A stretch of 64,000 nt of DNA from assembly GCA_017163975.1 (NCBI GenBank), contig JAFFSR010000300.1, positions 761,501-825,500 of the forward strand, in the 5' to 3' direction. Origin of the DNA: Anastatus disparis (taxonomy: Eukaryota; Arthropoda; Insecta; Hymenoptera; Eupelmidae). Position numbers and translations under genes: made by a program. Shown piece after piece: positions 11,199 through 21,021 of the stretch (within the stretch, counting starts at the first letter, position 1; the number at the start of each line of letters is the position of its first letter). The notes under the pieces were generated by a model. The model did not search any database, was not told the origin of the DNA, and saw nothing but the letters and a program-made list of their open reading frames with translations.

Positions 11199-12040
11199 TT
11201 ATGCGTTTCCCTGTATATGAGCTGATGTGTTTAATTTAACTTGACATTCTTCCTCTGTGTGATTCATGCTTTTGCAAAATGTGCAAAATTTACTTAGCTT
11301 GCTTTCTATGTTCTTTAATGTAAAACATGAATCAATTGGATGTCCTAATTTTTTACAATATGGGCATTGTACACTTTGATTTGCGTTTTGAGGTTTTTTG
11401 TATTGTATTTTCCTATATTCCTTTATATTATGCCCTCTATTTTTGCAATATTTACAAAATTTCGTTTGAATTCTTTGTCCATATGAATTATTATTTCTGT
11501 TATTCCCTATGAACATTTTATGTTGATTAAAATTATTTTGACCGATGTTATTATTTCTGCATTATTTACCTGAGTAACCCCATTTGTCACATAATTGACA
11601 TCGTATTTGATTATCTGGTTTAGCCTGATTTAAAAATATCTTAAATTTTTCACAATCAATAGTATTGTGTTCACTGTTACACCGATTACATATTTGCGTA
11701 GGTGTAATACTTTTTTCTGTAATTTGATTACACAAGTTGGTATTATGTCCGTTCTTATTGCATTTCAAGCATAATTCATATTTTTGGATGATTGGACAGT
11801 GGCCTATTTGATGATTATTTTCCTGGCAATATTGGCAGTAATATTCATTGTCTTCTAAATATTTACACATGCTTCTTGAATGTCCTACTTGATTACAAAA
11901 CTTGCATATTAGTATAATTTTATCTTTTGCATTTGTGCATTTAAATGATGGATGAGTTGGCTGTTTGCAATATATGCAGCCTGCATTGTTGCAACATAAT
12001 GCCTCATGATCTATGTCTTTACATATTTGACAGCATTAAA
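11199..12040 (-). pseudogene. gag: Gag nucleocapsid region with about ten CCHC zinc knuckles
   Basis: Ten successive C-x2-C-x4-H-x4-C-like units can be read on the minus strand from about 12035 to 11230, spaced 20-30 residues apart. Most are intact, for example those beginning CIYC, CKFC, CQYC, CLKC, CPYC and CTFC. One unit has a shortened middle spacer, one has His replaced by Tyr just before a stop at about 11562, and one has lost the last Cys. Zinc knuckles bind genomic RNA. Gypsy Gag usually has one to three, so this is a large expansion. A TAA at about 12036-12038 precedes the array. Confidence 0.85.
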
Positions 12041-13794
12041 TTTTTTTAGGTTTATCTTCAAAAATTTTACTATACATGATTTTCTGTCTAGACGAATTTG
12101 TCTTTATCCTAATATCCTTCTGTTTCTCCTGTTGTTTTTCAATTTCGATTGCTTTAATGGTTGCACTTGAATAATCTGCTACCTCTCCTAATTCAAATCT
12201 GATTTCATTTTTTTATCCTTGTTTAAAATATTTTAATGTATCCTTAGCTAAATCATTTGTAAAACGTTGATAAGCATCTTCTTCTATACCCGCTTCATTT
12301 TTTTTATCTTTAATTTTTAATGTTAATTTTGTTATTCTCTCTACATATTCAACCACTGATTCATTTTCCCCTTGTTGTATTTGTTTCAATTGTGCATATA
12401 ATGAATGTAAATTATCAATTTCAGGATATAGTTTCTTTATTTTTTGATAAAATCTGCAATACTTTCAATGTTACTAACTTTTATAGCAGTACGAATCGTT
12501 TCTGATACTTTAAATCTTATATAATTCATAAATTTCTTTTGTTCATCCGCAGTCAGCATATTTTTTGCAATTCCTAACGAATCTATGTACTTTTCCAAAG
12601 GTATATTTTTACCCGTAAACTCAGGTACTAACCTTGACACCTCTTTCAAAGAATATCCTGAAATATTTGCCATGTTTGTATTATTAGGCATATTATTATT
12701 ATTTATTATATTGTTATTTCTATTATTATTATCATAATTTATATTTTCTAGGTTTCCAATACCTTCTTTTTCGTAATAACTCTCTTGTTTAATAGAAAAT
12801 TCCTCTAAGTCGTTATTTGTTTCGTCAATAGTTGTATTATTTTCTGATGAAATTGTCACGTTTTTGTCTGTTATATTAGTGTTATCAGCTAAAGTAATAT
12901 TTTTTCCGTTTTTAATACTTTTTATTTCTTGATATCCTGTCTGTTTAAATGAAAATTCCTCAGTATCGTTAAGAAATGTATTATTTTCTGATGAAATCGT
13001 CACGTTTGTCGCTAAAGTATATTTTTGTGTAAAACTGTCTTCTTTATTATGGCTCTGTTTTGTCCTAGTGATTTGTGGAAATGTTTTTGGAATTGTGCCT
13101 GTATATTCATTTAATAGTGTATTTTGTTCACTTGAATTATCTGTACTAATATCCCTATTAAAAAAAAACACGTGTTTGTTGCACGTGAAAAAAACACGTG
13201 TAAAATACACGTATTTTTTACACGTGTTTTTTACATGTAAAATTTGCGTGTTTTTTCACGCATATTTTTCACGTGTTTTTTTCACGTGTATTTTTCAGGT
13301 GTATTTTTCACATATTGTTTTATAGCTTTTCGAAGAGCTTCTACTGTCCGACCTCTTATATCTGCGTCTCCCAAATTTGTGTAAGGGATGACAAAATTTA
13401 GAAAAACGCCACCTAGCGACTCAAAGTCAAACTAGTCAAGTTCAGATGTTTCTTCTAAGGTTGTATTTGAAGTATTATTATCAACTGTTTCGTCTAAAGT
13501 TTCATTTGAATTATTACTTTCAATTGTTTGATCTAAACTTTTAGTCGGAGAGCGTGTAATTTTAGTGCTTTTGCGAAACGGATTAATATTTTAGTAAATA
13601 TGTTCTCCTAAAACTGCTTGTTTAATATGATTTCTAATTCTTTCACGAATAGCATTAATATTTTCGTCTTTTTTAGTAGGTATATTAAATTTTTTACAAA
13701 TTTCAGATAATTGTAATTTAGAGTATGATATTACCTACTGTGTTTTTCCTTCTTTTATATATTTTGCTATCTGATCAAAATTTATTTTACTCAT
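12041..13794 (-). pseudogene. gag: Gag matrix/capsid region, broken and carrying an insertion
   Basis: The likely start is ATG at 13792-13794. An N-terminal helix-rich block (13794-13600) has a stop within its first 20 codons. An Asn/Thr/Glu-rich stretch with internally repeated VTISSENNT-like units follows (about 13560-12750). The capsid-like core runs through 12660-12437 and beyond to about 12060 with frame changes. The sequence from about 13165 to 13437 is a foreign insertion. The protein would form the intracellular particle; this copy cannot. Confidence 0.65.
13165..13437. mobile_element. Partial foldback with a CACGTG-repeat arm, inserted in gag
   Basis: Positions 13169-13300 hold six perfect CACGTG palindromes (starting 13169, 13182, 13195, 13221, 13270, 13283) plus degenerate ones, separated by T- or A-runs. 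This arm is followed by a core (about 13330-13425) that matches the core of the foldback at 26820-28523: GAAGA-CTTCTAC, CTTATAT, CCAAATTTGT and AAACGCCACCTAGCG, in the same order. Only one half is present. Small frames reading through the repeat are artefacts. Confidence 0.65.
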
Positions 13795-14626
13795 TTGAAA
13801 TCTTCATTATTTACTTAACAATGAAGAATTTTATTTATTCAAAATATTAAATTTTGTACATAAAATTGTAAGTTTTAAAAATTATAAATACTGCTGTGTT
13901 TTTCTCTCATTTTTTTTTTTTTAATGCCGTTTGTAAACATACGTTATTAACAATTCTTTGACACTTACCTACTATTCTTACATAAAAGTAAAGAATTTTG
14001 CCGATCTATGTTTTGAAACTTAATATTAACTCACTGCTGTTATACCTACACTAGAGCGTACGGTAAAAATAAAAAAGAAATTTTGCTGAGCTTGTATTTT
14101 CAAAGTTCAATACACTTGTACTGTTTTGATGACAACTGTTTATGCCGTCTGTTTGCTTTATTTTGATATCTTTAAATTTACTTTATATTCTTTTCATAAA
14201 AATTTATATGTTTTTAGTATTATTTAATATAACTCAATATTTTGAATGATATTGAATTTTTACTGTTTAGTCAACTTTCCTTTTTATTTCTTTTATTAAT
14301 CGTAAACTTGAAACTTATTTCACTTTTAAAATTAAATTATTATGCAAAAATTATTGATATCTGTTGTGATTTCTCGATGCACTAATTAAATGATATTATT
14401 TGAAATCAGTTTATAAAAGAATTTGTAATTTTTACTTGATTTCTTATTTATAATTATTCTTGCTAAAATATAGATTTATTTATTGATTTGATGATTTTAC
14501 ATTTATTTTTATTAACAATTTTTTTATGTAAATTGTATTATATGATTTTAAATTGCGCAATTTCGCGTATATAAAAATTATTTCAATTACGCACCATGCG
14601 TATAATATATTAATTTTATTTTTTTA

Positions 14627-15262
14627 CACTATTCGTATTTAATGATACACTTCGTGTTTAATAATTTATTTTTAATAACACTATTCGTATTTGATAATAC
14701 ACTTCGCGTTTAATATTTTATTTTTAATGACACTATTCGTATTCGATAATACACTTCGCGTTTAATATTTTTATTTTCGATGACGCTATTCGTATTTGAT
14801 AATACACTTCGCGTATAATATTTTTATTTTTAAGAGGAGGTCACGTATCTCTGTCCTTTTCTAATCAAAGAAATGATTTTTTCACAAAAATAAATAACTT
14901 TCTCAAAAAATGAAGAGAAAGCCGCATCTTGTATCAAAAAAAGCAATATTTTCTTTGATAAGAAAAAATTATTTTTATTGCTTCGTTTGCAAGAAAACCT
15001 TGAAAAACTAAATTGTCCACCCTAACCTCTATGATTTAAGTTTTTCAAGGTTTTCTTGAAAACGAAGCAATAAAATTAATTCTTTCTTATCAAAGAAAAT
15101 ATTGCTTTTTTTATTACGAGATGCGGCTTTCTCTTCATTTTTTGCTAAAGTTATTAGTTTCTGTAAAAAACTCAATTCTTTGATTAGAAAAGGACAGAGA
15201 TACGTGACCTCCTCTTAATGACGCTATTCGCTTTTAATAATGCACTTCGCGTTTAATTTTAT
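14627..15262. repeat. Tandem repeat of about 55-60 bp in the leader, split by a foldback
   Basis: Units read CACTATTCGTATTTGATAAT then ACACTTCGCGTTTAAT and an A/T run. Four to five units lie at 14627-14830, and one more resumes at 15219 after the 381-bp insertion. The repeat gives an internal empty site for that insertion. Confidence 0.8.
14834..15214. mobile_element. TTAA-flanked 381-bp foldback (family A, copy 1)
   Basis: Termini are GAGGAGGTC...GACCTCCTC and the two arms are long inverted copies meeting around 15010-15030. TTAA lies at 14830-14833 and 15215-15218, while uninterrupted tandem units have a single TTAA at the same point, so this is a true target duplication. A second copy of identical length is at 29734-30114. 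Confidence 0.9.
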
Positions 15263-15454
15263 GTATATTTATTTGATTTATGCCTTTAATATATAATATT
15301 TTATTTGACGCTCTTAGCGGTTAATTAACACATTTTTGAACACTGTATTATAAGCCCTTTGAATATATTTTTATGCTTTTTATATATATATAGGTAAAGA
15401 ATTATAAATTTTCTTTGATTATCCTTCAATATATTCAATACGATTTCTCAATAA

Positions 15455-15472
15455 AGTTTGTACCGAAACCAA
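15455..15472 (-). other. Probable primer-binding site
   Basis: On the minus strand, a few bases inside the 5' LTR, the sequence reads TGGTTTCGGTACAAAC. A TGG start just inside the LTR is what pairing with the CCA end of a tRNA requires. The tRNA species is not assigned. Confidence 0.45.
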
Positions 15473-15474
15473 AA

Positions 15475-16156
15475 TGTTAAGTCCTGGCTTGCACCAGGAC
15501 TAAATAAAAGTGTGTATGTTATTTAATTGTATTTATTAATTGCATTGAATATATATAAATTATGTTCGTTTGAAATATTGAATTTATTTATAAAATGTAT
15601 GTCATAAAGATAAAGATGTATGAATCTAGTGGTGGAAAAACTCCACCAATATTTAATTGAACGAAATCGCTCTCACGATTGAATATTATTAAAGGATAAA
15701 CTTGATTCTTGAAATAAAGAGTTCATTGAATAATTATATATTCTTACCTTGTAGTATTTCTCAGTAGGTTGGTGCTAGGTATGGGCAGACAAATGAATAG
15801 GCACAATATGTAAATAGATCCTCGAGGTTTATTGATATCTTTTAACACTTTTAATATAATTGATTTTTATGCGCGTATATATTTTAATAATTGATATATG
15901 TATATTTAGTAATAGCAATCGCTTTGAAATATAGAACTTGACGGGCAGTGTAAACGTATTACCAATAAGACACCCGGGGTAATATTCCGAATATCATTTG
16001 TTTCATTTGGTTTTTATACTTATTTTGTTTATGAGATTTATTGTCTTTAACATCAATTTTTATTTATAAATTTTCTTGAATTTTGATAATATGTTTCGTA
16101 ATGTTTTTAGGATTTGTAAAATTCATTTTGAAATACGTTACGTTTGTGACGTAACA
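15475..16156 (-). repeat. 5' LTR of the Gypsy element
   Basis: It matches 2047-2809 but keeps a 20-bp hairpin-forming block (GTCCTGGCTTGCACCAGGAC at 15481-15500) that is missing from the other LTR, and lacks about 110 bp near 16134. It ends in TAACA. It would hold the promoter of the element on the minus strand. Confidence 0.8.
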
Positions 16157-16514
16157 TATCAATTAAAATTTTATTACAAAGATAATTTAATTTAACAATA
16201 TTAGATTCTACATGATTATTGAACTGAAAAATAAAAATTTTATTTCAGAAAATTATAATTCAGATCATAAAAAAAGAAAGTAATATTGTTTGTTTACTGC
16301 AATTATGCCATAATAAGTAACAATGATGTGAATATTGCCATTTGCATTCGAAAAAATATCCTTTCCACTAAGTGTACACTACCAGTGTGAAAAAATCGTA
16401 TAATCACCACGGGAGTGAATAGAAAATGCTTTAAATCGTATGTTTGTTACTCTCGCCTCTGGTTCTAATAAAGAGTATATTATTCACCTACTCTGTGGGT
16501 GGATAATATACTAT
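16157..16514. other. Spacer with one strong hairpin
   Basis: No gene. An almost perfect 16-bp inverted repeat at 16474-16489 and 16497-16512 (AGTATATTAT core) encloses a short loop, next to the decayed end of the hAT pseudogene. It may be what remains of that element's terminal region. Confidence 0.4.
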
Positions 16515-17326
16515 TTATTTATTTTTATCGAACAAAAATCTGCCGCCCTACGCCATGGCGTGTTTGGCGTGCTCGATAATACGGCGTTCGTATCCTTTTC
16601 GTACACTTTTGTGGTTGACAAATTTAGTGCTTCATTTTCAAAATCATCAAAACTATCTTTATTTCTTATTTGACAAACTAGTTCTATTAATCCATTGTAT
16701 AAAATAACAACAGAAAAAATATCTATGCTTTCAGATTATAGTTGCTTACTAACAGCATCAATTCTCGATAGCGAAAATTCGCAAAAGCAAGTCATAAACG
16801 CAGTTCCAAGATATTCTAATTGTGTGCGAATACCTTTTGCTTGACATTTAACTAAAGGTTTTTCAAAATCATCGTAGATACCTGACATATTGCTCGCATT
16901 ATCATACGACTGTCCTCGGCAATTCATTATATCAATATTAGCATTCTTTAAAGTTATAAGAATAGCATCTGCTATTTCTACACCCTTATGGCCAGTATTT
17001 GGTAAAAATTTTAAAAATCTTTCTACTGGAACGCCATCAGATTTTACGTGTCGTATGAGTTAAGCTGGTCAACGTGAGGCAAATCAGGCGTGGAATCGAC
17101 AATAATTGAAAAATATTTAAAATCTTTTATTCCTTTGTGAATATGCTCTGTCACTTCATTTGCTAATAAATTGATAAATTCATCGCAAATAGTTGATGAT
17201 AAATAACTTGAAGCGGGCTTGACTTTATTCACGGTCGCCAGGTAATATTTGAATCACCGAATTCAAATTAACTTCATTAATTTTATCTATTACTGCATAT
17301 ACAAGGTGCATACAGCAATATTATAA

Positions 17327-17660
17327 AAGAAAATTACATTTATCGACGATCTCCTCCAGTGCAATACTCTTGGAGATGCGATAGTTTATAATTTTCTTTA
17401 CATGTGGAGGAGAGGGTAATGTGATAAAAATTATTATCGACGACTCCATTGAGTGCAATACTCTAAAGAGTGCGATAATAAACTTTTTCATTGTATGAAA
17501 TATGTAGCAAAATGTTTAAATCGACGACATCTTTGAGTGCAATACTCTCAGATGTGCGATAAATAACACTTTTATTTAATGCAAAATGAATAAAGAAATT
17601 ATTATCGACGACATATCCAAGTGCAATACTCTTCAATGTGCGATAATTAATTTCTTTATT
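17327..17660. ncRNA. Tandem array of four 43-nt stem-loops with invariant loop and co-varying stems
   Basis: Cores lie at 17341-17383, 17435-17477, 17519-17561 and 17603-17645, all exactly 43 nt, with starts 94, 84 and 84 nt apart. Each reads (T/A)ATCGACGA, eight variable bases, AGTGCAATACTCT, seven variable bases, GCGATA. TATCG pairs with CGATA. The variable stretches pair with each other in every copy by different bases (ATCTCC/GGAGAT, ACTC/GAGT, ACATCT/AGATGT, ACAT/ATGT), and AGT/ACT closes a GCAAT loop. The outer AT-rich flanks also pair, for example AATAAAGAAATTA around copy 4. Strand and transcription are unknown. It could be a structured RNA, a protein-binding DNA hairpin array or a microRNA-like cluster. 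It does not match hammerhead or HDV-type ribozyme cores. Confidence 0.55.
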
Positions 17661-17883
17661 GTTTCTATAAAAAATGATTAATGAAATGAAATGAGTTATA
17701 CTTTTCTCAATAACTTTTTGAATACAGTCTCATTTAAATAAGAAATACTTAATCTTTTTATTCAAAAATTAATTATATCTAAATATTTTACAAATATTTA
17801 AAAGTTACATAGTACTTTAAGACAGAATGCTTAAATCTTATACTTTTGACAGTATACGATCGAATGAATATAGAATCCATGTT

Positions 17884-17911
17884 AGATGTTACATGGTCGA
17901 ACATCTAAAGG
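17884..17911. repeat. Short hairpin
   Basis: TTAGATGTT and AACATCTAA form a perfect 9-bp stem with a 9-nt loop. A wider stem is suggested by AGAATCCATG before it and CTTGGATTC after it. It lies about 240 bp past the four-unit array. Confidence 0.5.
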
Positions 17912-18003
17912 ATAATGAGAGAGCTTGCTTGGATTCACGCTCTTTTATATTATTTCATAAACCTTTTATGAGGTTCTATTTCTTACTGAAGAATTATATT
18001 TTA

Positions 18004-18331
18004 GGAAATAGAATGTTCCATAACATTTATCTTATATATTTACAAAAGAAACATTTAATTAAGAGAAATATATTAGTAAAAGAAACATTCTATTTCCTTT
18101 ACATTTCAAAAGACTATTTTTTATAGTTAATTTTGTTATTTATTAATTAAAAAAGCTGATTTTTTAATTTATATCTTTAAACTTTAAATAGAGTAATCAT
18201 TTTTTATACATATTATATAAATAGAATGTTCTATGTATATATACACAATTATTTTAGAAAGTTACATTTTATTATTAACAATTAAATACTGATAATACTT
18301 CTTATTAAAAGAAATAGAACATTCTATTTCT
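18004..18331. repeat. Four copies of GAAATAGAATGTTC in alternating orientation
   Basis: The motif is direct at 18004-18019 and 18219-18232 and inverted at 18084-18097 and 18316-18331, giving two successive stem-loops with AT-rich spacers of about 65-85 nt. It lies in the same insertion as the 43-nt array. Confidence 0.6.
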
Positions 18332-18343
18332 ATAATCATTTTA

Positions 18344-18345
<2 letters not shown>

Positions 18346-18405
<60 letters not shown>
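18346..18405. repeat. (TA)n microsatellite
   Basis: About 28 TA dinucleotides near the right end of the insertion in the hAT pseudogene. Confidence 0.95.
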
Positions 18406-18408
<3 letters not shown>

Positions 18409-21021
18409 TTTGAGTTATCTTATCGGCCTCAGGAGGTAACTATGAAGTCCTACTTATACCTTTAATGTAATTTAAATTTATTATTACAGAAAATCATTCT
18501 ATATTATAAATAATGACAAATTATTTATAAAATATTTATATCAAATTTAATAATTCTATTCAAAATTGATATGAGCCGTTACAAACTTGTACACCCTTCA
18601 CCTGGATTTTCATAGCGTGATATGTGTTGAGCTAAAAAAAGATCGAATTGCGCTAGAAATTCAAGCGTCATTAAATTATTTCCATTGTATTGACTGCCAA
18701 ATTTTTCTACGTGACCTCCAAATGAAAGTCCGCGAGGTGCCAGTATTTTTATTACACTAACTACTTTTTGGAGGACACTTTGTCAATATTTTATTTTTGT
18801 ATCTAATGATTCTAATAATTGATTATCGACACGACCAATAGCAGTACATTGAGCCTTCAAAGTTATTAAACAATTTTTATGAGAATCACTATTTTCGTGT
18901 TGTTCTATCCTTATTATATTATTCCAATCATCGAATCCTTTTTTCCAGCCGAATTGCGTACCTCCGTTAAATATTAAACATGGCCCGCAATAAACACTAT
19001 CATTACTAGGTGAATATATTAACCAATTCCAAAATTTTTTTTCACCATTATGCATTTTTTTTTAAATAGATTTTTTGAGAAATACCGTGCTTGTGAATCA
19101 TATTGTCGTTTACTTTTTGAAAAGTCACTTTCACTATTTTGAATAAAGCCATTTTTAGCTAGATAATCTCTCATCACATCATTAATTTCCCAAAAAAATG
19201 GATCATTAATAATTATCAAATTTTTTGGTAACACATTTTTAATAACTGCTTTTGATTCATCAGTAATAACGCAACAATTGTTATTTTTTAAAATATGATT
19301 CTTTTCATTAAATTCATCACTGGTTTTTTGAACACAATTACCGTGGCTTTCATCTACACCCTGAATAGAAAGAGAAGTTGACAAAGATAAAGAATTTTCA
19401 TTTATAACAACATTTGATTCGGTCGTATTGATATAATCCTTATTTCTTAAATTAAAATTGTTTTCATTATTTAGTATGTCAAAACTATCATTATTGTTTT
19501 TATTTACACTTTTGATTGAAGGTTCTGGAGATTTAAAAAAACTATCTAATTTTGAAATTTTTGCAATAACAAATTCAACTTTTTTAAGTTTTTCTTTTGT
19601 ACGTTTTCTAAATTCTGCACCACTTGGTTTTTCTTATTAAAACTCATGACTTCCTTTATTCAATTATACATTATTTTTCGCTTTAGAATATACAGCTATT
19701 TTAAAATAAGCAATCTTTAGAAACTGGTGAACAATTTTTAATTTAAGGAGGTTCAGGAGTCTCAGAAAAATAGAGACAATTAAAAAATAAATTGATAATA
19801 TCATTCTTTAGTTTCTTAAAAAGTAACCCGATTTTTTAAAGTAAATGTTATCGATTATTTTATTAAAATATAATACTTCAAAAGTAGATTACTTTTACAC
19901 AGGTTCTTATGGAAAGCTCATATTTACTATTGAATTAATTAAAAATATTATTTATAAAAAAATAGAGATCATTATGAAACAAAATTATTTTAAAAGATAA
20001 ATGTTTAAAGAATAATGAGATATTTTGAAAAATATAGGTTATTAACTATTTTAAAGAAAAATTACTTATTAAATGTTACGATCATTGCCTAAATTTGAAA
20101 TTTAAAATTTAATTGCTCGAAACGCGGCAACAGCGCACCATGCTATATAGTAATACTCAAATATACTATATGAATGTTTATTGATGTTTATATAAAAATA
20201 AATTATTTTTTATAAATATTGATAAAAATAATCACATAAATAAATTGTATCTGTAGCAAGATATTTAAAAATAATTTATATAATTAATTACGAATGTAAT
20301 TATTGTTTTCTGTGTAAATTATTTTACTTGATTTTGAGGTTATATATTACTATATGAACCTTATGTAGGATTTTTCTTATGTATTTTCAAAAATCAATAT
20401 ACATTAATTAATTTTTCAATAAATAAAATTAATAGTAATGTTAAAGAAGATAGTGTGTAATAAAAAGTTTCTATGAAGTGTATAAAAGTAAAAAGTTGTA
20501 TAAGGTGTCATGAGAAGTTATCATGTGTTATGAGAAGTTAATTTTCAGTATCAATTGTAAAAGAGAGTTAAATTAAAGGATAAATAAAATAATAAATTTA
20601 AAAATTATAATTTATTTAAGAATGCAAATATTTTATTTTCATAAATTTTTTTATAACTAACCTTCTTAAAAGAAACATTTGCAATAACACATGAACGCAT
20701 AAACTATAAAGGCTTGAAACAAATCTTAGTTTTGTTTAACTTAATTGATAATCATTTGGTTTATGATATATTGATTAATACTAATATTTGATGAATTTAT
20801 AAGCGAAGAATATATTTCAGAATAATTATAGTAATATTGAACTCTTCTTAATCTATATCACTTTTTGTACTTGTTTTAAACTAATATTTTTAACAGATTA
20901 TTATGATATATTATACTCTCTTTAATAAATATTACATTTTTTTAATTCGTTAAAACTAATACTTTTAGAAAATTATAACTTCATAATAATAAATAAATAC
21001 AACTTGTACATATACAACTAA

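Larger units (their letters stand above)
13795..15474 (-). other. Long 5' leader of the Gypsy element
   Basis: Untranslated region between the 5' LTR and gag on the minus strand. It is AT-rich with no open frame and contains a tandem repeat block and one 381-bp foldback, each listed separately. The stretch 13800-14620 shows nothing further. Confidence 0.6.
2047..16156 (-). mobile_element. Gypsy-type LTR retrotransposon with env, minus strand, decayed
   Basis: Two homologous LTRs (2047-2809 and 15475-16156) bracket gag, pol and env, all on the minus strand, so the right LTR is the 5' LTR. Pol order is protease, reverse transcriptase, RNase H, integrase, the Ty3/Gypsy order. At 14.1 kb it is long for the group. 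The excess comes from a 1.7-kb leader with tandem repeats and a 381-bp foldback, an insertion in gag, and about 2 kb between env and the 3' LTR that holds an antisense spliced gene. Termini read TGTTA...TAACA, but I see no matching target duplication (TAAC against TATC). Many stops and frameshifts make this copy non-autonomous. Confidence 0.9.
17233..18590. mobile_element. 1.35-kb structured insertion inside the hAT pseudogene
   Basis: The transposase reading is interrupted between the NPGEG-like end at about 18600 and the SYLSS start at about 17215, which are adjacent in the family. The inserted DNA has no long coding frame of recognised type. It contains the four-unit stem-loop array (17341-17645), paired GAAATAGAATGTTC motifs (18004-18331), a hairpin at about 17884-17911 and a (TA)n tract. 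Terminal repeats are not obvious, so the exact borders are uncertain. A 99-codon frame at 17827-18126 overlaps the hairpins and looks fortuitous. Confidence 0.55.
16515..19647 (-). pseudogene. hAT-type transposase (ZMYM1/DUF4371-like), multiply broken
   Basis: The likely start is ATG at 19645-19647. The TTF-type zinc finger region lies at 19380-18780 (motifs RYFSKNLF, FWNWL, YCGPCLIF, GFDDWNN), with a frameshift at about 19019-19055. The core continues to about 18590 and resumes after a 1.35-kb insertion at 17232 with SYLSSTIC and FSIIVDSTPD, which carries the first catalytic Asp. Then comes MNCRGQSYDNASNMSG at 16927-16880. Right after this the frame jumps to a distal segment, so roughly a hundred residues of the usual insertion domain are deleted near 16845. 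The C-terminal part runs to about 16520 with further stops. An intact protein would cut and paste the element. I see no flanking 8-bp duplication. Confidence 0.8.

Noticed and set aside
17341..17645. CRISPR array
   Set aside because: The repeats are regularly spaced, but the sequence is eukaryotic, the repeated part includes long flanking stems, spacers are not unique protospacer-like segments, and no cas gene is present.
17341..17645. Hammerhead or other known self-cleaving ribozyme tandem
   Set aside because: The conserved bases (ATCGACGA, AGTGCAATACTCT, GCGATA) do not include the CUGAUGA and GAAA core of hammerheads or an HDV-type double pseudoknot pattern.
17827..18126. 99-codon plus-strand frame in the structured insertion
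   Set aside because: It overlaps hairpins and inverted motifs, is Phe/Leu/Tyr/Lys-rich as expected from AT-rich noncoding DNA, and has no recognisable domain.
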